From Clavaria fumosa (lineage: Eukaryota; Basidiomycota; Agaricomycetes; Agaricales; Clavariaceae): 64,000 bases of DNA. Under the pieces are notes generated by a model. The model saw only the letters and a list, made by a program, of their open reading frames with translations, was not told where the DNA came from and did no database searches. Positions 1 to 10,305 of the stretch are shown here, in pieces. A program made the position numbers and the translations under genes. The stretch's first letter is position 1. Each line of letters starts with the position of its first letter. The stretch lies in NCBI GenBank assembly GCA_951802425.1, contig OX637797.1, positions 3,658,001 through 3,722,000 of the forward strand, written 5' to 3'.

Positions 1-337
1 CGCATAACTCATGAAAACAACCCAGACAACACACCTGACTCAGACCGCCCTGATTCCCCTGCTCCTGTTGAATCTGACCCCCCCCAGGACTCCAAGCTTG
101 AGGATCCACCTGCTGATGACAATAACAACTGCCCACATCGCACACATCCACAGCCTGGTTACTACAGATCCCTAGCAACTAGTAGCAAGACACGCACCTC
201 AAAAAAAGAATGTCAGCATAGCCATTGATGCTCCAGACAAAGAGTGCTACAACATACCGATGTTTGTGCTTCATGCAGGCTCCATTGACAGCGAGCTGCA
301 CACACTCACACAAGCTCTTGCCAGCCCTGACACAAAC

Positions 338-615
338 TGTTGGAAATAGAAGCCTATAGCTGAAATGCCTCACTGATTGCGCCATCTGATGTCATATTGC
401 TTGTACCACTAGCATAAGTCCCTCACATAGCACTGCTGTAGCATAGCCATGTAGGACTGTGTGTTTAAGTAGGCAGAGATGGAGCTGGATGCTCCATCGG
501 TTTGTGACAATTATACCAAGTATCCCCTTCGTCATTAGATCCCACTTAGTATCTTCATCATCCTCGCTCCTTACGAGGGGTGCCCCACAAACCGACTCGA
601 ACCACAACTTCTACA
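338..615 (+). repeat. 5' LTR of the gag-only element
   Basis: This 278-bp repeat is matched by 1257-1534. It starts TG and ends CA. The base after it begins the interior, and no TGG-type primer binding site is evident. Confidence 0.85.
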
Positions 616-645
616 CAAACCAATCAACCTCTTGTTCGCGCCGCA

Positions 646-1227
646 ATGTCCAACACTGCTGTATTGCAGCAAGAAAGATTTGAGAACTCCCTTAATCGCG
701 CCCCTGAGTTTCACATGTTCCCCAATGTCAAAACTTGGATTATCAAAGCACTATAATTTATAGGCCAAATTGTCTTCGATGGCCTCAAACGACTAAACCA
801 CAATAACAACTCCCTTGAAGATTGTATTCGCTTGCTCGAGCAGAAAGTTGCCACCACCGCCTCTGCTCCCACACCTATGCAGCAGCCTCAGCACCCAGCA
901 CTCTGTGCTAGATGCCAGTGCTGCCATGCACTTGGTCATGACACTCTTGAATGCTGCACCAAGAACCTTGCTACGACGAAGAAATGAGTTGCGAAGAATG
1001 CGAAGGCCAAAAAGCAGGCAAACCTAGCCCGTACCATGCCGCTTCAGTCCTCTACTTCATTTGCTTATCCTTTCCCCCTGTATGCACCAATTACCACACT
1101 GCTGCCCACCGACATGTTCACAGCACTCATTGCCGATGCAACCAAGATGTGCTGACACACTGCGCAATTCTCCAGGGACAAGAGGAGGCGTCATCGCCCT
1201 CCCGCTGTCGCCACTGCCTCGACCTAG
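646..1227 (+). pseudogene. Gag-like ORF with CCHC zinc knuckle
   Basis: One reading frame runs from the ATG at 646 to a stop at 1225-1227 (193 codons before the stop), broken by three in-frame stops at 754, 985 and 1153. Its middle encodes CQCCHALGHDTLEC, a perfect CX2CX4HX4C nucleic-acid-binding knuckle, preceded by a glutamine/proline-rich segment. It is the only coding content of the small LTR element. The likely role of the intact protein was RNA packaging into a particle supplied with RT and integrase by another element. The copy is defective. Confidence 0.75.
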
Positions 1228-1256
1228 TTGCTTGTAGCTCTAGGCTTCAGGGGGAG

Positions 1257-1534
1257 TGTTGGAAATAGAAGCCTATAGCTGAAATGCCTCACTGATTGCG
1301 CCATCTGATGTCATATTGCTTCTACCACTAGCATAAGTCCCTCACGTAGCACTGCTGTAGCATAGCCACATAGGACTGTGTATTTAAGTAGGCAGAGATG
1401 GAGCTGGATGCTCCATTGGTTTGTGACAATTACACCAAGTATCCCCTTCGTCATTAGATCCCACTTAGTATCTTTGTCGTCCTCACTCCTTATGAGGGGT
1501 GCCCCACAAACCGACTCGAACCACAACTTCTACA
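1257..1534 (+). repeat. 3' LTR of the gag-only element
   Basis: This is the 278-bp partner of 338-615. It is preceded by the polypurine tract at about 1247-1256 and followed by TSD CAAAC. Confidence 0.85.
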
Positions 1535-1857
1535 CAAACCAGTGGAGGCAAGCTTATCAGATTGAGCTATATCAGTTAAAGAAGCTATGCACCTGGTACA
1601 TTGTAAGTTGCCCCACAAACAAGCCTGTCATCCCCTGTGGCTATATCTTCAAGATAAAGTTGGGTCCTACTGGTGAAGTCTTGAAATACAAAGCTCAAGT
1701 CGTTGCTGGTGGCCACAGGCAAAAGAAAGGGATAAACTATGATGAGACGTTCACTGCAGCTGCAAAAATTGCATCAATTCATGTTCTCCTTGCTCTGGTG
1801 TCTCATTTGCAACTGGGAAATTGATCAGATTGACATCGTGAGTGCTTACCTCAATGC

Positions 1858-2546
1858 TGTTACGATCCCCGCTCCGGACTCTGGGCTCTGTACCAACTCC
1901 GATCCGCTCCACCATAACTCCGTGCGCTCTGCTCCGTGCCTTCTTCAGACTTCACTCCGCCAGCCTTTGGATCGTTCGGACTTCGTTCTAGAACCTTCTC
2001 CCTCCATCCCCTTGTTCTGTTTACCATTGAGAGGATACCCTTGACCCATGGGAGTCATTTTTTGTTGTTGTTTCTTTGTTCCATGAAAAATGCACAGGCA
2101 CAAGTGGTGAAACTCTCCTAGTAATTTGATATGTACATTGTTTCATATTACTCCTATACTCTGTCCTTGCAGTATAAGTTTCCACCTGTATCTCCCTACT
2201 CCTCAGTTCGAATATTAACATCTCTGACCCCCAAACGTCTCTGAGCTTTTGTCCTCATCATTCTTGATGTTCTCCATGTCATCCAACCAACTCTGACCAA
2301 CTCTGGTGGACTCCGATATTCTCGGAGTTTGACTTCTGTGTTTGATTTCTTCTTGGCATTGTTTCTGTTTGCTAAATAGGGACAAAGTATATATGTGGTG
2401 GCACAACACATATGTTGAGGCCGCAGTCCCATCTGTCTCTGTTCTTCTTATCCATCCCTCCGCTTGTCCGACTTCGGACTCCACTACTATAACTCTGCTC
2501 CATTCTGCTAACCCCTTTGCTACTAATCTTTGTTCAGACTGTGACA
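1858..2546 (+). repeat. Gypsy-1 5' LTR
   Basis: This 689-bp LTR begins TGTTACGATCCCC and ends CTGTGACA. It corresponds to 12750-13442 and, in reverse orientation, to the gypsy-2 type LTRs. The downstream bases GTATATTCGAACT replace a conventional TGG primer site and are conserved in gypsy-2 and at 13827. Confidence 0.85.
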
Positions 2547-2679
2547 GTATATTCGAACTTCAAACCTTGTATATATGAAAACAACAATGCCGACCACATG
2601 ATCCAGTGTTCGAGCTCCACCTCCTGTTGCTGAGGACAATGATGTCCCAGATCCAGCTAACAACACTCCAACTCCAAGT

Positions 2680-3762
2680 GTGTCTGGACCCCCGGACCAT
2701 GATGAAGAGTCAGACCCCTTGGTCACTGACGACGACGACAAGCTAAATGAGCCTCCGACACCTCGAGTCAAGCACGAACTAACTCCGGCGCATATCCTTC
2801 AGAAGATGATTGATGCCAACAAGCGCCCAGAGACAGTTAAACCATGCAACCCTGATACCTTTGATGGCTTGGACGCTAAGAAGTTGAAAAGCTTCTTGGT
2901 CCAATGCCAATTGAACTTCCTTGATCGCCCAAAGGCATTCAAGTCCAACTCTCATAAGGTATGCTATGTTCTTTCCTTTCTCCGGGGCTCCGCCCTGGAA
3001 TGGTTCGAGCCCATGGTCCTGGATGATGAAGGTCATCTTGTCCTCTCGAACTACAAAATGTTTGTTTTACAGCTCACCGAGAATTTCGGTCTGTTTGATG
3101 TGATCCGTGAGGTGGAATTCAAACTCGAACGCCTCTGGATGTGTGAGGACCAGAAGTTGGCAAAATACACCATTTCGTTCAACAGGTACGCATCTGTTGT
3201 CCATTGGGACGAGTATGCGCTGCAGCGGCAGTTCTACAAAGGACTTGCCAGCCGCATCAAGGACAAACTGGCTTGTGTTGATCGTGCAGAAATGCTCCAC
3301 AGACTCCGTGAGCAAGCCAGTGCTATTGATGGCCGTTATTGGGCTCAGCAGCAGGAGATCTCTCGGGACTCCGCTAAGCCTCCGACGCCTAACAACAACA
3401 ATAAAAAGGAGACTTCAGATAATCCCAAGTCCTCCAACCCTCCTGGCGCTAATACCAAGTCTGAGAAACCATTGGATAAGCGTCTGGTGAACTCCGGTTC
3501 TACTTCGGGGACTCCAGTTCCTAAACCCGCCGAGGGCTCTGGAAACTCCAGTAGCCCTGGCGACATGAAAAAGGCTCACCTGGGTCAGGATGGGAAACTG
3601 ACTCCGGAAGAATGCCAATGGCATTTCGATAATAATCTCTGTCTTTTCTGTGGTGCAGCAGGCCACAAGGCCAACAAGTGCCGTAAGCGGAGCTCGTGGG
3701 CTAACGCCAGCGCTGCCCATGTCAACTCTGACAGAGATGACACTCTGTCAAAAAAAGATTGA
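2680..3762 (+). CDS. gag: Gypsy-1 Gag (capsid plus CCHC nucleocapsid)
   Basis: The 360-residue frame contains a retrotransposon Gag domain (residues about 50-220, including FLRGSALEWFEP and LASRIKDKLA) and a C-terminal CCHC knuckle, CLFCGAAGHKANKC. It forms the particle and binds element RNA. The family start is probably the ATG at 2587, as in gypsy-2 (MPTTQSS), but here codon 5 is TGA (2599-2601). The next usable Met is at 2680, giving a protein shortened by 31 residues. It ends at a TGA that lies in the same frame as pol. Confidence 0.8.
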   Translation: MSGPPDHDEESDPLVTDDDDKLNEPPTPRVKHELTPAHILQKMIDANKRPETVKPCNPDTFDGLDAKKLKSFLVQCQLNFLDRPKAFKSNSHKVCYVLSFLRGSALEWFEPMVLDDEGHLVLSNYKMFVLQLTENFGLFDVIREVEFKLERLWMCEDQKLAKYTISFNRYASVVHWDEYALQRQFYKGLASRIKDKLACVDRAEMLHRLREQASAIDGRYWAQQQEISRDSAKPPTPNNNNKKETSDNPKSSNPPGANTKSEKPLDKRLVNSGSTSGTPVPKPAEGSGNSSSPGDMKKAHLGQDGKLTPEECQWHFDNNLCLFCGAAGHKANKCRKRSSWANASAAHVNSDRDDTLSKKD

Positions 3763-3810
3763 GCAGCCTAGAGTGCTCAGTACGACTCTCTGGCTGCTCT
3801 GACTCTGATC

Positions 3811-6800
3811 ATGCTATACCTATACCCGGTACCCTTTCCTTCCGTCATTCTCTTTCCTCTTCTTGCCACTTCTCCTTCGATTTCATCTCCTTTTAAAACT
3901 ATGATAGACTCTGGTGCTGAACTTTGTTTCATCGATGCCAAATTTGCCTCTCGCCTTCATCTTCTGAAAACTCTGGTGACTCCCTGGGAGGTCGTTTTCA
4001 TAAATGGGACCACCTCCGTCTGGGTCACTGAAGCGGTCTGGATATCCATTCGGCTCTCTGCCATGGATCCGACCAACATTCTGCTTGTAGTTACTGATCT
4101 TGATCCCTCTTGTGATGTGATCTTGGGAATGAATTGGCTGTTCCAAAACAACCCACTGGTTGACTGGACTACTGGCCAGATAAGGCCCAGGCCATCTATA
4201 AATGAGGAGAAAACTCCAAAATCTGATCTGGAGAGTGCACCAGCCAGCACTCTCCATTCCGTCCCTCTGTCTGTTTCTGTTCCGAGTGCTCCAGTTCAAA
4301 TGTTGTCTGCAGCGACTCCGAGCCGGGCCCGGACTCTGTCTCCACCTCTGTCTCTGTCTCCGACCTTTCTGTCTGCCTCGTTTTTCTCCAAGGCACCTAA
4401 GGTCTCTTTTGTGAATGCAGCTGCATTCGTCACGGCTTGTGGACTTCGTGGGTCCCGAGTCTTTGGCATGATGTTGTCGAGCGAGTCCGCGCGTGCGGCC
4501 TCCGCTTTGTTCAATGTCCCTGACACCACCTCCCAGGATCTCCTTTCCATTCCGGAAGAGTATAGGGATTTTCTGGATGTCTTCAGTAAAAAGAAGGCAG
4601 ACACCCTTGCTCCACACCGACTGTACGACCTAAAAATCAACCTGCTGGAGGGCGAATCCCCTCCGCCAGGTGCAGTCTACTCTCTGTCACAGTCTGAACT
4701 CAGTGAACTTCACAAGTTTCTGGACGAGCATCTCCACATCAGATTTATCCATCTGAGCTGTTCTCCACACAGAGCACCTGTGCTTTTTGTGTGGAAGAAG
4801 AACGGAACACTCTGACTTTGTGTCAACTTCCGTGGTCTCAATAAAGTGACCAAAAAAGATCGCTATCCACTTCCACTGACTAAAGATCTTCTTGACGTTC
4901 CAGGAAAAGCCTGAATCTACACCAAACTCGACCTCCGACACATGTATCACCTGGTCTGTATTGCCGAGGGTGACAAATGGAAGACCGCATTCCGCACCCG
5001 ATACGGATCCTTTGAATGGTGTGTGATGCCCTTTGGGCTCACAAACACGCCCACCACATTCCAGCACTTCATGAATGATATATTCTCTGACCTCCTCAAC
5101 ACGTTCATGGTCATCTACCTCGACGACATCCTCATCTACTCTGAGGATCCGAAACAACACATTGAGCATGTCCGAGAGGTACTCTGAAGGCTCCGGAAGA
5201 ATGGTCTCTTCCTGAACCCAGCAAAGTGTGAATTTCACACTGAAACTGTGGAGTACCTCGGATTTGTTTTATCTCCATCCAGACTTTCTATGGACATGGC
5301 TAAAGTTAAAACTATACAGGATTGGCCAACTCCACAGAAGGTCAAAGATGTCCAGTCCTTCCTCAGGTTCGCCAACTTCTACTGCCACTTCATCCATGGT
5401 TACTCCAAGATCGTCACTCCGATGAACTGCTTGATGCATAAAAACATCGAATGGCATTGGTCCAGTGATTGCCAGTCCGCGTTCGACTATCTGAAAACCG
5501 TGTTCTCCATGGCTCCGATCCTCTTGCACTTCATTCCTGGAGCTCTGCTGATAGTTGAAATGGACGCCTTGGACTACGCCGTCGCCACGATCCTATCCAC
5601 TGTCGCCTCCGATGGTGAAGTCCACCCTGTCGTGTTTCATTCCCGCACCCTGGGTGTGTCTGAATTGAACTATGACACTCATGACAAGGAACTCCTTGTG
5701 ATATTCGAGGCGTTTACCACTTGGAGGCATTATCTCGAAGGTTCTGAAACTCCGGTCGACATCATTACTAACCACAAGAACCTAGAGTACTTCTCCATGG
5801 TCCGTCTGATCACTCGGCATCAAGCCAGGTGGTCGGAGTTCCTTTCCCAGTTCAATTTTGTGATCCGATTCCACCCGGGGCACCTCAGAATGAAACCCGA
5901 TGCATTGACTAGACATTGGGACATCTATCCCAAAGAAGGGGATAGTGACTATGCCTGCATCAATCCGCAAAACCTCTGGCCGATGTTCTCCAGTGAACAA
6001 TTGATGTCGTCTCTCCGAGCTTCGTTGCTTTACGCACCTGCACTCTGCACGTTGTTTGTGATTGATGATAATCAACTACGAGAGGACATCCGGTCTGGGC
6101 TCTTGCTTGATCCTGTGACAGCTCCGATTCTGGAGGAGCTCCGCTCGAAGTCTGCAGACCCTAAGTGATCCATGGATGACAACGGACTTCTCTGCGAGTG
6201 CAGACAGATTTATGTACCAGATGTCAATGACCTCCGACTCTGCATTTTACGTGTGAGACATGATCACCTGCTTGCCGAACACTTCGGTCAGACCAAGACT
6301 ATGGCTTTGGTCTTCCAGGATTATACCTGGCCGAAATTCCGAGAAATTGTATCAGACTTTTGCAAATCTTGCACAACTTGTGGTAGGGCGAAAGCCCCTT
6401 GGCATAAGCCATATGGAACACTCAAGCAGCTGCCCATACCTGAGAAACTGTGGAATTCCATTTTGATGGATTTCATCGAGCAACTCCCTGAGAGCTCTGG
6501 TCTTACTGCAATATTGGTGGTTGTTGATAGGTTTACGAAGCAAGGGATCTTCCTCCCAACGACCAATGAAGTGAACTCCGCAGAGTTGGCCCATCTGTTT
6601 GTATTCCATGTCTTCTCAAAACACGGAGTTCCATTGCATGTCACCTCCGATTGCAGCTCCAAGTTCGTTTCCCGTTTTTTCCGCTCGTTGGGTAAAGTCC
6701 TGGACATGACTTTGCACTTCACCTCTGGATATCATCCGGAGGGTGACGGACAGACGGAGTGGACTAACCAGACATTGGAACAGTACCTCCATTGTTACTG

Positions 6801-9037
6801 CAATTACCAGCAAGACAACTGGTCGCAGCTCCTGCCCCTAGCAGAGTTTGCCTACAACAATGCTCTGAGCGCCACCACTGGGGTTTCTCCGTTCTTTGTG
6901 AACAAGGGCTATCACCCAAACATATCAGTGTTCCCCAAACGCGAAGTAACTTCAGTTCATGCCCAAGAACTCGCTGTAGACTTGGATCAACTGCACCAAG
7001 AACTCCGTAACCAAATCGCCGAAGCGCAGAGTTGCTATCAGGGTCCGGCAGACACCCGTCAGACTCCGGCACTGGAGTTTAAGGTCAGAAACCGAGTCTA
7101 CGTTAAGGCGAAGTTTTTCTGTATGACCAGACCCTCCAAAAAACTCTCCAACAAGTTCCTCAGACCTTTCAAAATCATCGGAGAGGCCGGCTCGCACTCC
7201 TTCATACTCCGACTCCCTGAGGCCATGCGAGCGGTCCACCCTGTCTTCCACATCTCCATGCTGGAACCCGTAACTCTGAACACAATTCTGAATTGTATAG
7301 TCCTTCCGCCACCTCCAGTAGAGATTGACGGAGACATTGAGCACGAAATCTCCGAAGTGCTTGACTCCAAGATCAACAAACGCCGCACCTGCAAACTACT
7401 ATACTTGGTGCGGTGGACCGGATACAAAGGAACCGATGAGGAAACATCTTGGCTCCCCACTACAGAACTTGTTCATGCCTCTGAGGCTGTTTCAGATTTC
7501 TGTTAGGGCCTGTCCCATCTCGATAATAGTGCTGGAGATTGACTTGTTGGTGACCTATGCTAAAAACTTGCTAAGACCAATCAACTGTTGAGCACAGTTG
7601 AGAATGCTTGGTCCCGGAAGATCGCAAAGACGTCTGAGAAGATGTAAGAGCGAAGGGAGATAAGTATAGAAAGAGAAGACGTTGCTGGGAAGGTCGCGAA
7701 GTCGGTAGACGAAGTGTAGAGCAGGAAATTGACAAGGAGAGGGAGATGGGTAATGCTGAGAGGGTCGCGAAGTTGACCGACGAAGCGTGAAGAAGAGAAT
7801 AGACGAGGTGGAGGAAACTGGTAATGCTGAGAAGGTCATGAGATCGACTGACGAAGCGTGAGAAAGGAAAAGGACGAAGTGAAAGAAATAGACGATGATA
7901 GAAGGGTCGCAGGTAGTCGCGACAGTGTTGAGAAGTGTGTTGGTGAAGGCAATGACTTTGCCAACCGACGGGAGAACCTATAGGGTTCAAAGATCAGTAC
8001 CAAGATGAATAAGAGAGGATACTTAGATCGTGCGAGTTGTACAAGCGCAGAGAACGAGTTAGAATAGAGTAGAGTGTGTCTTGGCAATCTTGTGGTCACC
8101 AAGAGAGACAAGACCTATCAATCACAGTGGTTCCAAGCTCAAAGGGCATACTAGCCTCAAGCTTAAACCAATGTGTGTCAATATCAAGTCTAGAGTACCA
8201 TAAGTACATGCGAGACCTTATATACATACGTACAGAGAGTATAACAAAAAAGGGAAAGTACAGAGGTCGCCAGGCAACAAGACTATAGTAGTACGGGGTA
8301 TGTTTAGTCATAAAGTGACTAGGCGCATGTTCTACTAAGGTCGCGAGGGGTTAGGTATGCATAGGTAAGGTTGTGAAGATGACCTGTCACAGGTCGCGAC
8401 CTAGTTAAATAAGTATATACGTTGCTATAACTACGGAGGGATTCTCGGATCATAAGTAACATAATTATAGACGACTGAGGAGAAGAAGGGACGCATATTT
8501 GAAGTGTTCATACAGCTGACCATTGGTGGCGCATTTGAGTGTTAAGGTCGCGAGATCATAAGAGCAATCATGTGGGTGACGCTAGTGACGCAGGTGACCT
8601 ATGGGCAGGTAGTCACGTGGGTAACGCTGGTAACACAAGTAACAGTCATAACGCTGGTAATGTATTGGCGCTGGTAGTGGTAGCGCCGGGGGTGCTGCAT
8701 GGCAAGTCACGTGCTGGTGGAAGTAGATGCATATCGGTGTGTCGCATGTAGGATTGGTGGGTCCGGGTGAAGTATGCGCGTAGGGTGAAGTAGTAGGAAG
8801 CGTCGTGAGTACAGCATGGTGGTCGCGAGTGTCATGTGAGTGCGGGGGAGGTTGGAGAGGCTTCTGGAAGGAGACAGCAGGTCCCGGAAGTGTGTAGAGG
8901 GACTCGCAAGGTTGTAGAGGGTCGTCGGGAAGCTCGTGGATGTGGGTGAAGTTGGCTTGGGTAAGGAAAAATGAATGGGTCCTGACAATTTCCATCAGGC
9001 TTATCCGAACAAGCCTGGACCTCTCAATACCCTCTAG
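3811..9037 (+). pseudogene. pol: Gypsy-1 Pol: protease, RT, RNase H, integrase, chromodomain (broken)
   Basis: One ancestral frame encodes an aspartic protease (TMIDSGAELCFIDA near 3898), RT with an intact YLDD at 5116-5127, RNase H (about 5550-5900), the integrase zinc region and DDE core (about 6250-6900, e.g. TSDCSSKF), and a C-terminal chromodomain (about 7340-7500, with LLYLVRWTGYKG). It is broken by TGA at 4813-4815, about 4912-4914, 5185-5187 and 6166-6168. Comparison with conserved residues indicates three were CGA (Arg) and one TGG (Trp). The last codons are displaced by the insertion at 7501-8987; the frame resumes at 8993 and ends at TAG 9035-9037. It cannot yield full-length Pol. 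Confidence 0.9.
7501..8987. mobile_element. 1.49-kb solo LTR with ATTTC target duplication
   Basis: The segment begins TGTTAGG and ends CCTGACA, which are imperfect inverted termini, and is flanked by ATTTC at 7496-7500 and 8988-8992. Its removal rejoins the gypsy-1 pol C-terminus exactly. It has no recognisable coding frame. It is CpG-rich compared with its surroundings and repeats the palindrome-containing motif GGTCGCGA several times (near 7690, 7755, 8340, 8395, 8547 and 8820). There are also loose tandem copies of a unit with GGTAATGCTGAGA and GACGAAGCGTGA. A solo LTR left by LTR-LTR recombination is the simplest reading. Confidence 0.75.
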
Positions 9038-10305
9038 ACACCTTCCGTTCACTCCAATACCTGAAAATTCTTATTCTCTTTCCATTTACGTACATTTTGT
9101 TCTATATAACTCCGCCTCTTTACTCCGTCTTCTCCGATTATTAAAAAAAAAAAAAAAAAAAAATCCATTCTGTGTTTCCATCTCTCCGTCTCTCCATCTC
9201 TTTCTGTTCCTTTCTCTGAAAACTCTGAAAACCCCAAAAAAACTCCTTGCCTCTTATTCTGCTTTCTCCGAAACTCTTTCTTCGTTTTGTTTCTCTGCCT
9301 TGCCTTACTTATTTTCCTTTCACTCCGCTTACTTTTCACTCAAGTTCAAAGATAAAAAACAAAAAAATTATAAAAAAACAAAACAAAAGAAAGTAATAAA
9401 TAGTTATGTAGATATTTTATTTTATTTTTTTAGGCAGAGGGGGGTGAGCTGGGTGACGCTTGTAAAAAACCTTCAGGCTCCTTGAGCCCAGACTCTGCTC
9501 CCACCTCTCCTTCCTCCACCTCCACCTCCTTCTCTGCTTTCTCCTTCTCCGCCTCTGCTCCCTTCTCCGCTCCCACTCCCTGCTTCTGAAATTCTCAGAG
9601 GATCCTCTGATCCTCCGCCATGGCCTTCCACTCTGCCCTCAACTCCTTCTGCTCCACCATGGCCTCCTTCCTCCACTCCTCTATCGCGACCACCCCCCTC
9701 AGGACCACGCTATGCATGGCCCACACCAAGTTCAAAATCTCCTCCTCCAGCCGCTGACCCTGTGGCACCCACATCTCCGCCCTATCCTCCTCCGAGTCCG
9801 CGGACCGCTTGGTCCACATCCCCTTCGCCTTTTTCCGCTCCGGCTGCTCCACCTCCCCACCTCCACACTTTTGCTTCACCCCCGCACAGGTGTTGCAGGC
9901 CATCCCCTGCCCCCCACTCGGCCACACACAGGCCACCCCCAACCTACGGCATCGCGTGCACTCTGTGCAATCTGCCTCTGTCTCTGGTGTCAGAGACCGC
10001 TTCCTCCTTACCCCTTGTCCCCGCGCCACCTCTGCCGCCCTCCGCTTCGCCTCCACCGCCTTCGCCCTCTCCAGCTCCTCCCGCCGCACCTTATCCGCTA
10101 CCTCCGTCGCTTTCCACTCTTCTTCCTCCTGCCTCCATCGCTCCTCCTCCTCCCACGCCTTTTTCTCCCTCAATGCGTTGATCTTCTTTGTGAGGGCCAC
10201 GATCTTGGGGTCCTTGTCCTCTGCACGAGGTCGCGTGGGGACGGCGATGACGGGTCATGGGCGAGGGTGGGAGGGGCGGCTGGGCCTGGCTCCAGGCATC
10301 GATTG

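Larger units (their letters stand above)
338..1534 (+). mobile_element. Gag-only non-autonomous LTR retrotransposon (TR-GAG-like)
   Basis: Two 278-bp LTRs (338-615 and 1257-1534) begin TGTTGGAAAT and end TTCTACA. They flank a 641-bp interior that encodes only a Gag-like frame. A polypurine tract (CAGGGGGAG) sits immediately before the 3' LTR. The element is flanked by the 5-bp duplication CAAAC (333-337 and 1535-1539), and excising it with one TSD copy exactly restores the interrupted copia frame. It has no protease, RT or integrase, so it must have been mobilised in trans. The LTRs differ at several positions, mostly transitions, so insertion is not recent. Confidence 0.85.
1..1857 (+). pseudogene. 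Copia-1 pol remnant (RVT_2-type reverse transcriptase)
   Basis: This is a decayed Ty1/copia polyprotein fragment entering from the left edge. Bases 1-337 encode an acidic, proline-rich linker that runs, after a frame slip in an A-run near 205, into the start of the RT domain (ALASPDTN). Removing the insertion at 338-1539 restores the frame as ASPDTN-QWRQAYQIEL, followed by YIFKIKLGPTGEVLKYKAQV and VAGGHRQKKGINYDETF, which are characteristic copia RT blocks. A second frame slip follows, then DQIDIVSAYLNA. The reading frame is cut at 1857 by gypsy-1. The catalytic YVDD block is absent. The family assignment is firm, and the gene is certainly dead. Confidence 0.85.

Noticed and set aside
2547..2570. 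tRNA-type primer site for gypsy-1
   Set aside because: No TGG start; the conserved GTATATTYGAACT could be a T-loop-like or self-priming site, but this cannot be decided from the sequence.
8582..9052. 156-codon minus-strand frame crossing the end of the 1.49-kb solo LTR
   Set aside because: It crosses the LTR boundary and the target duplication, so it cannot be a unit of either sequence.
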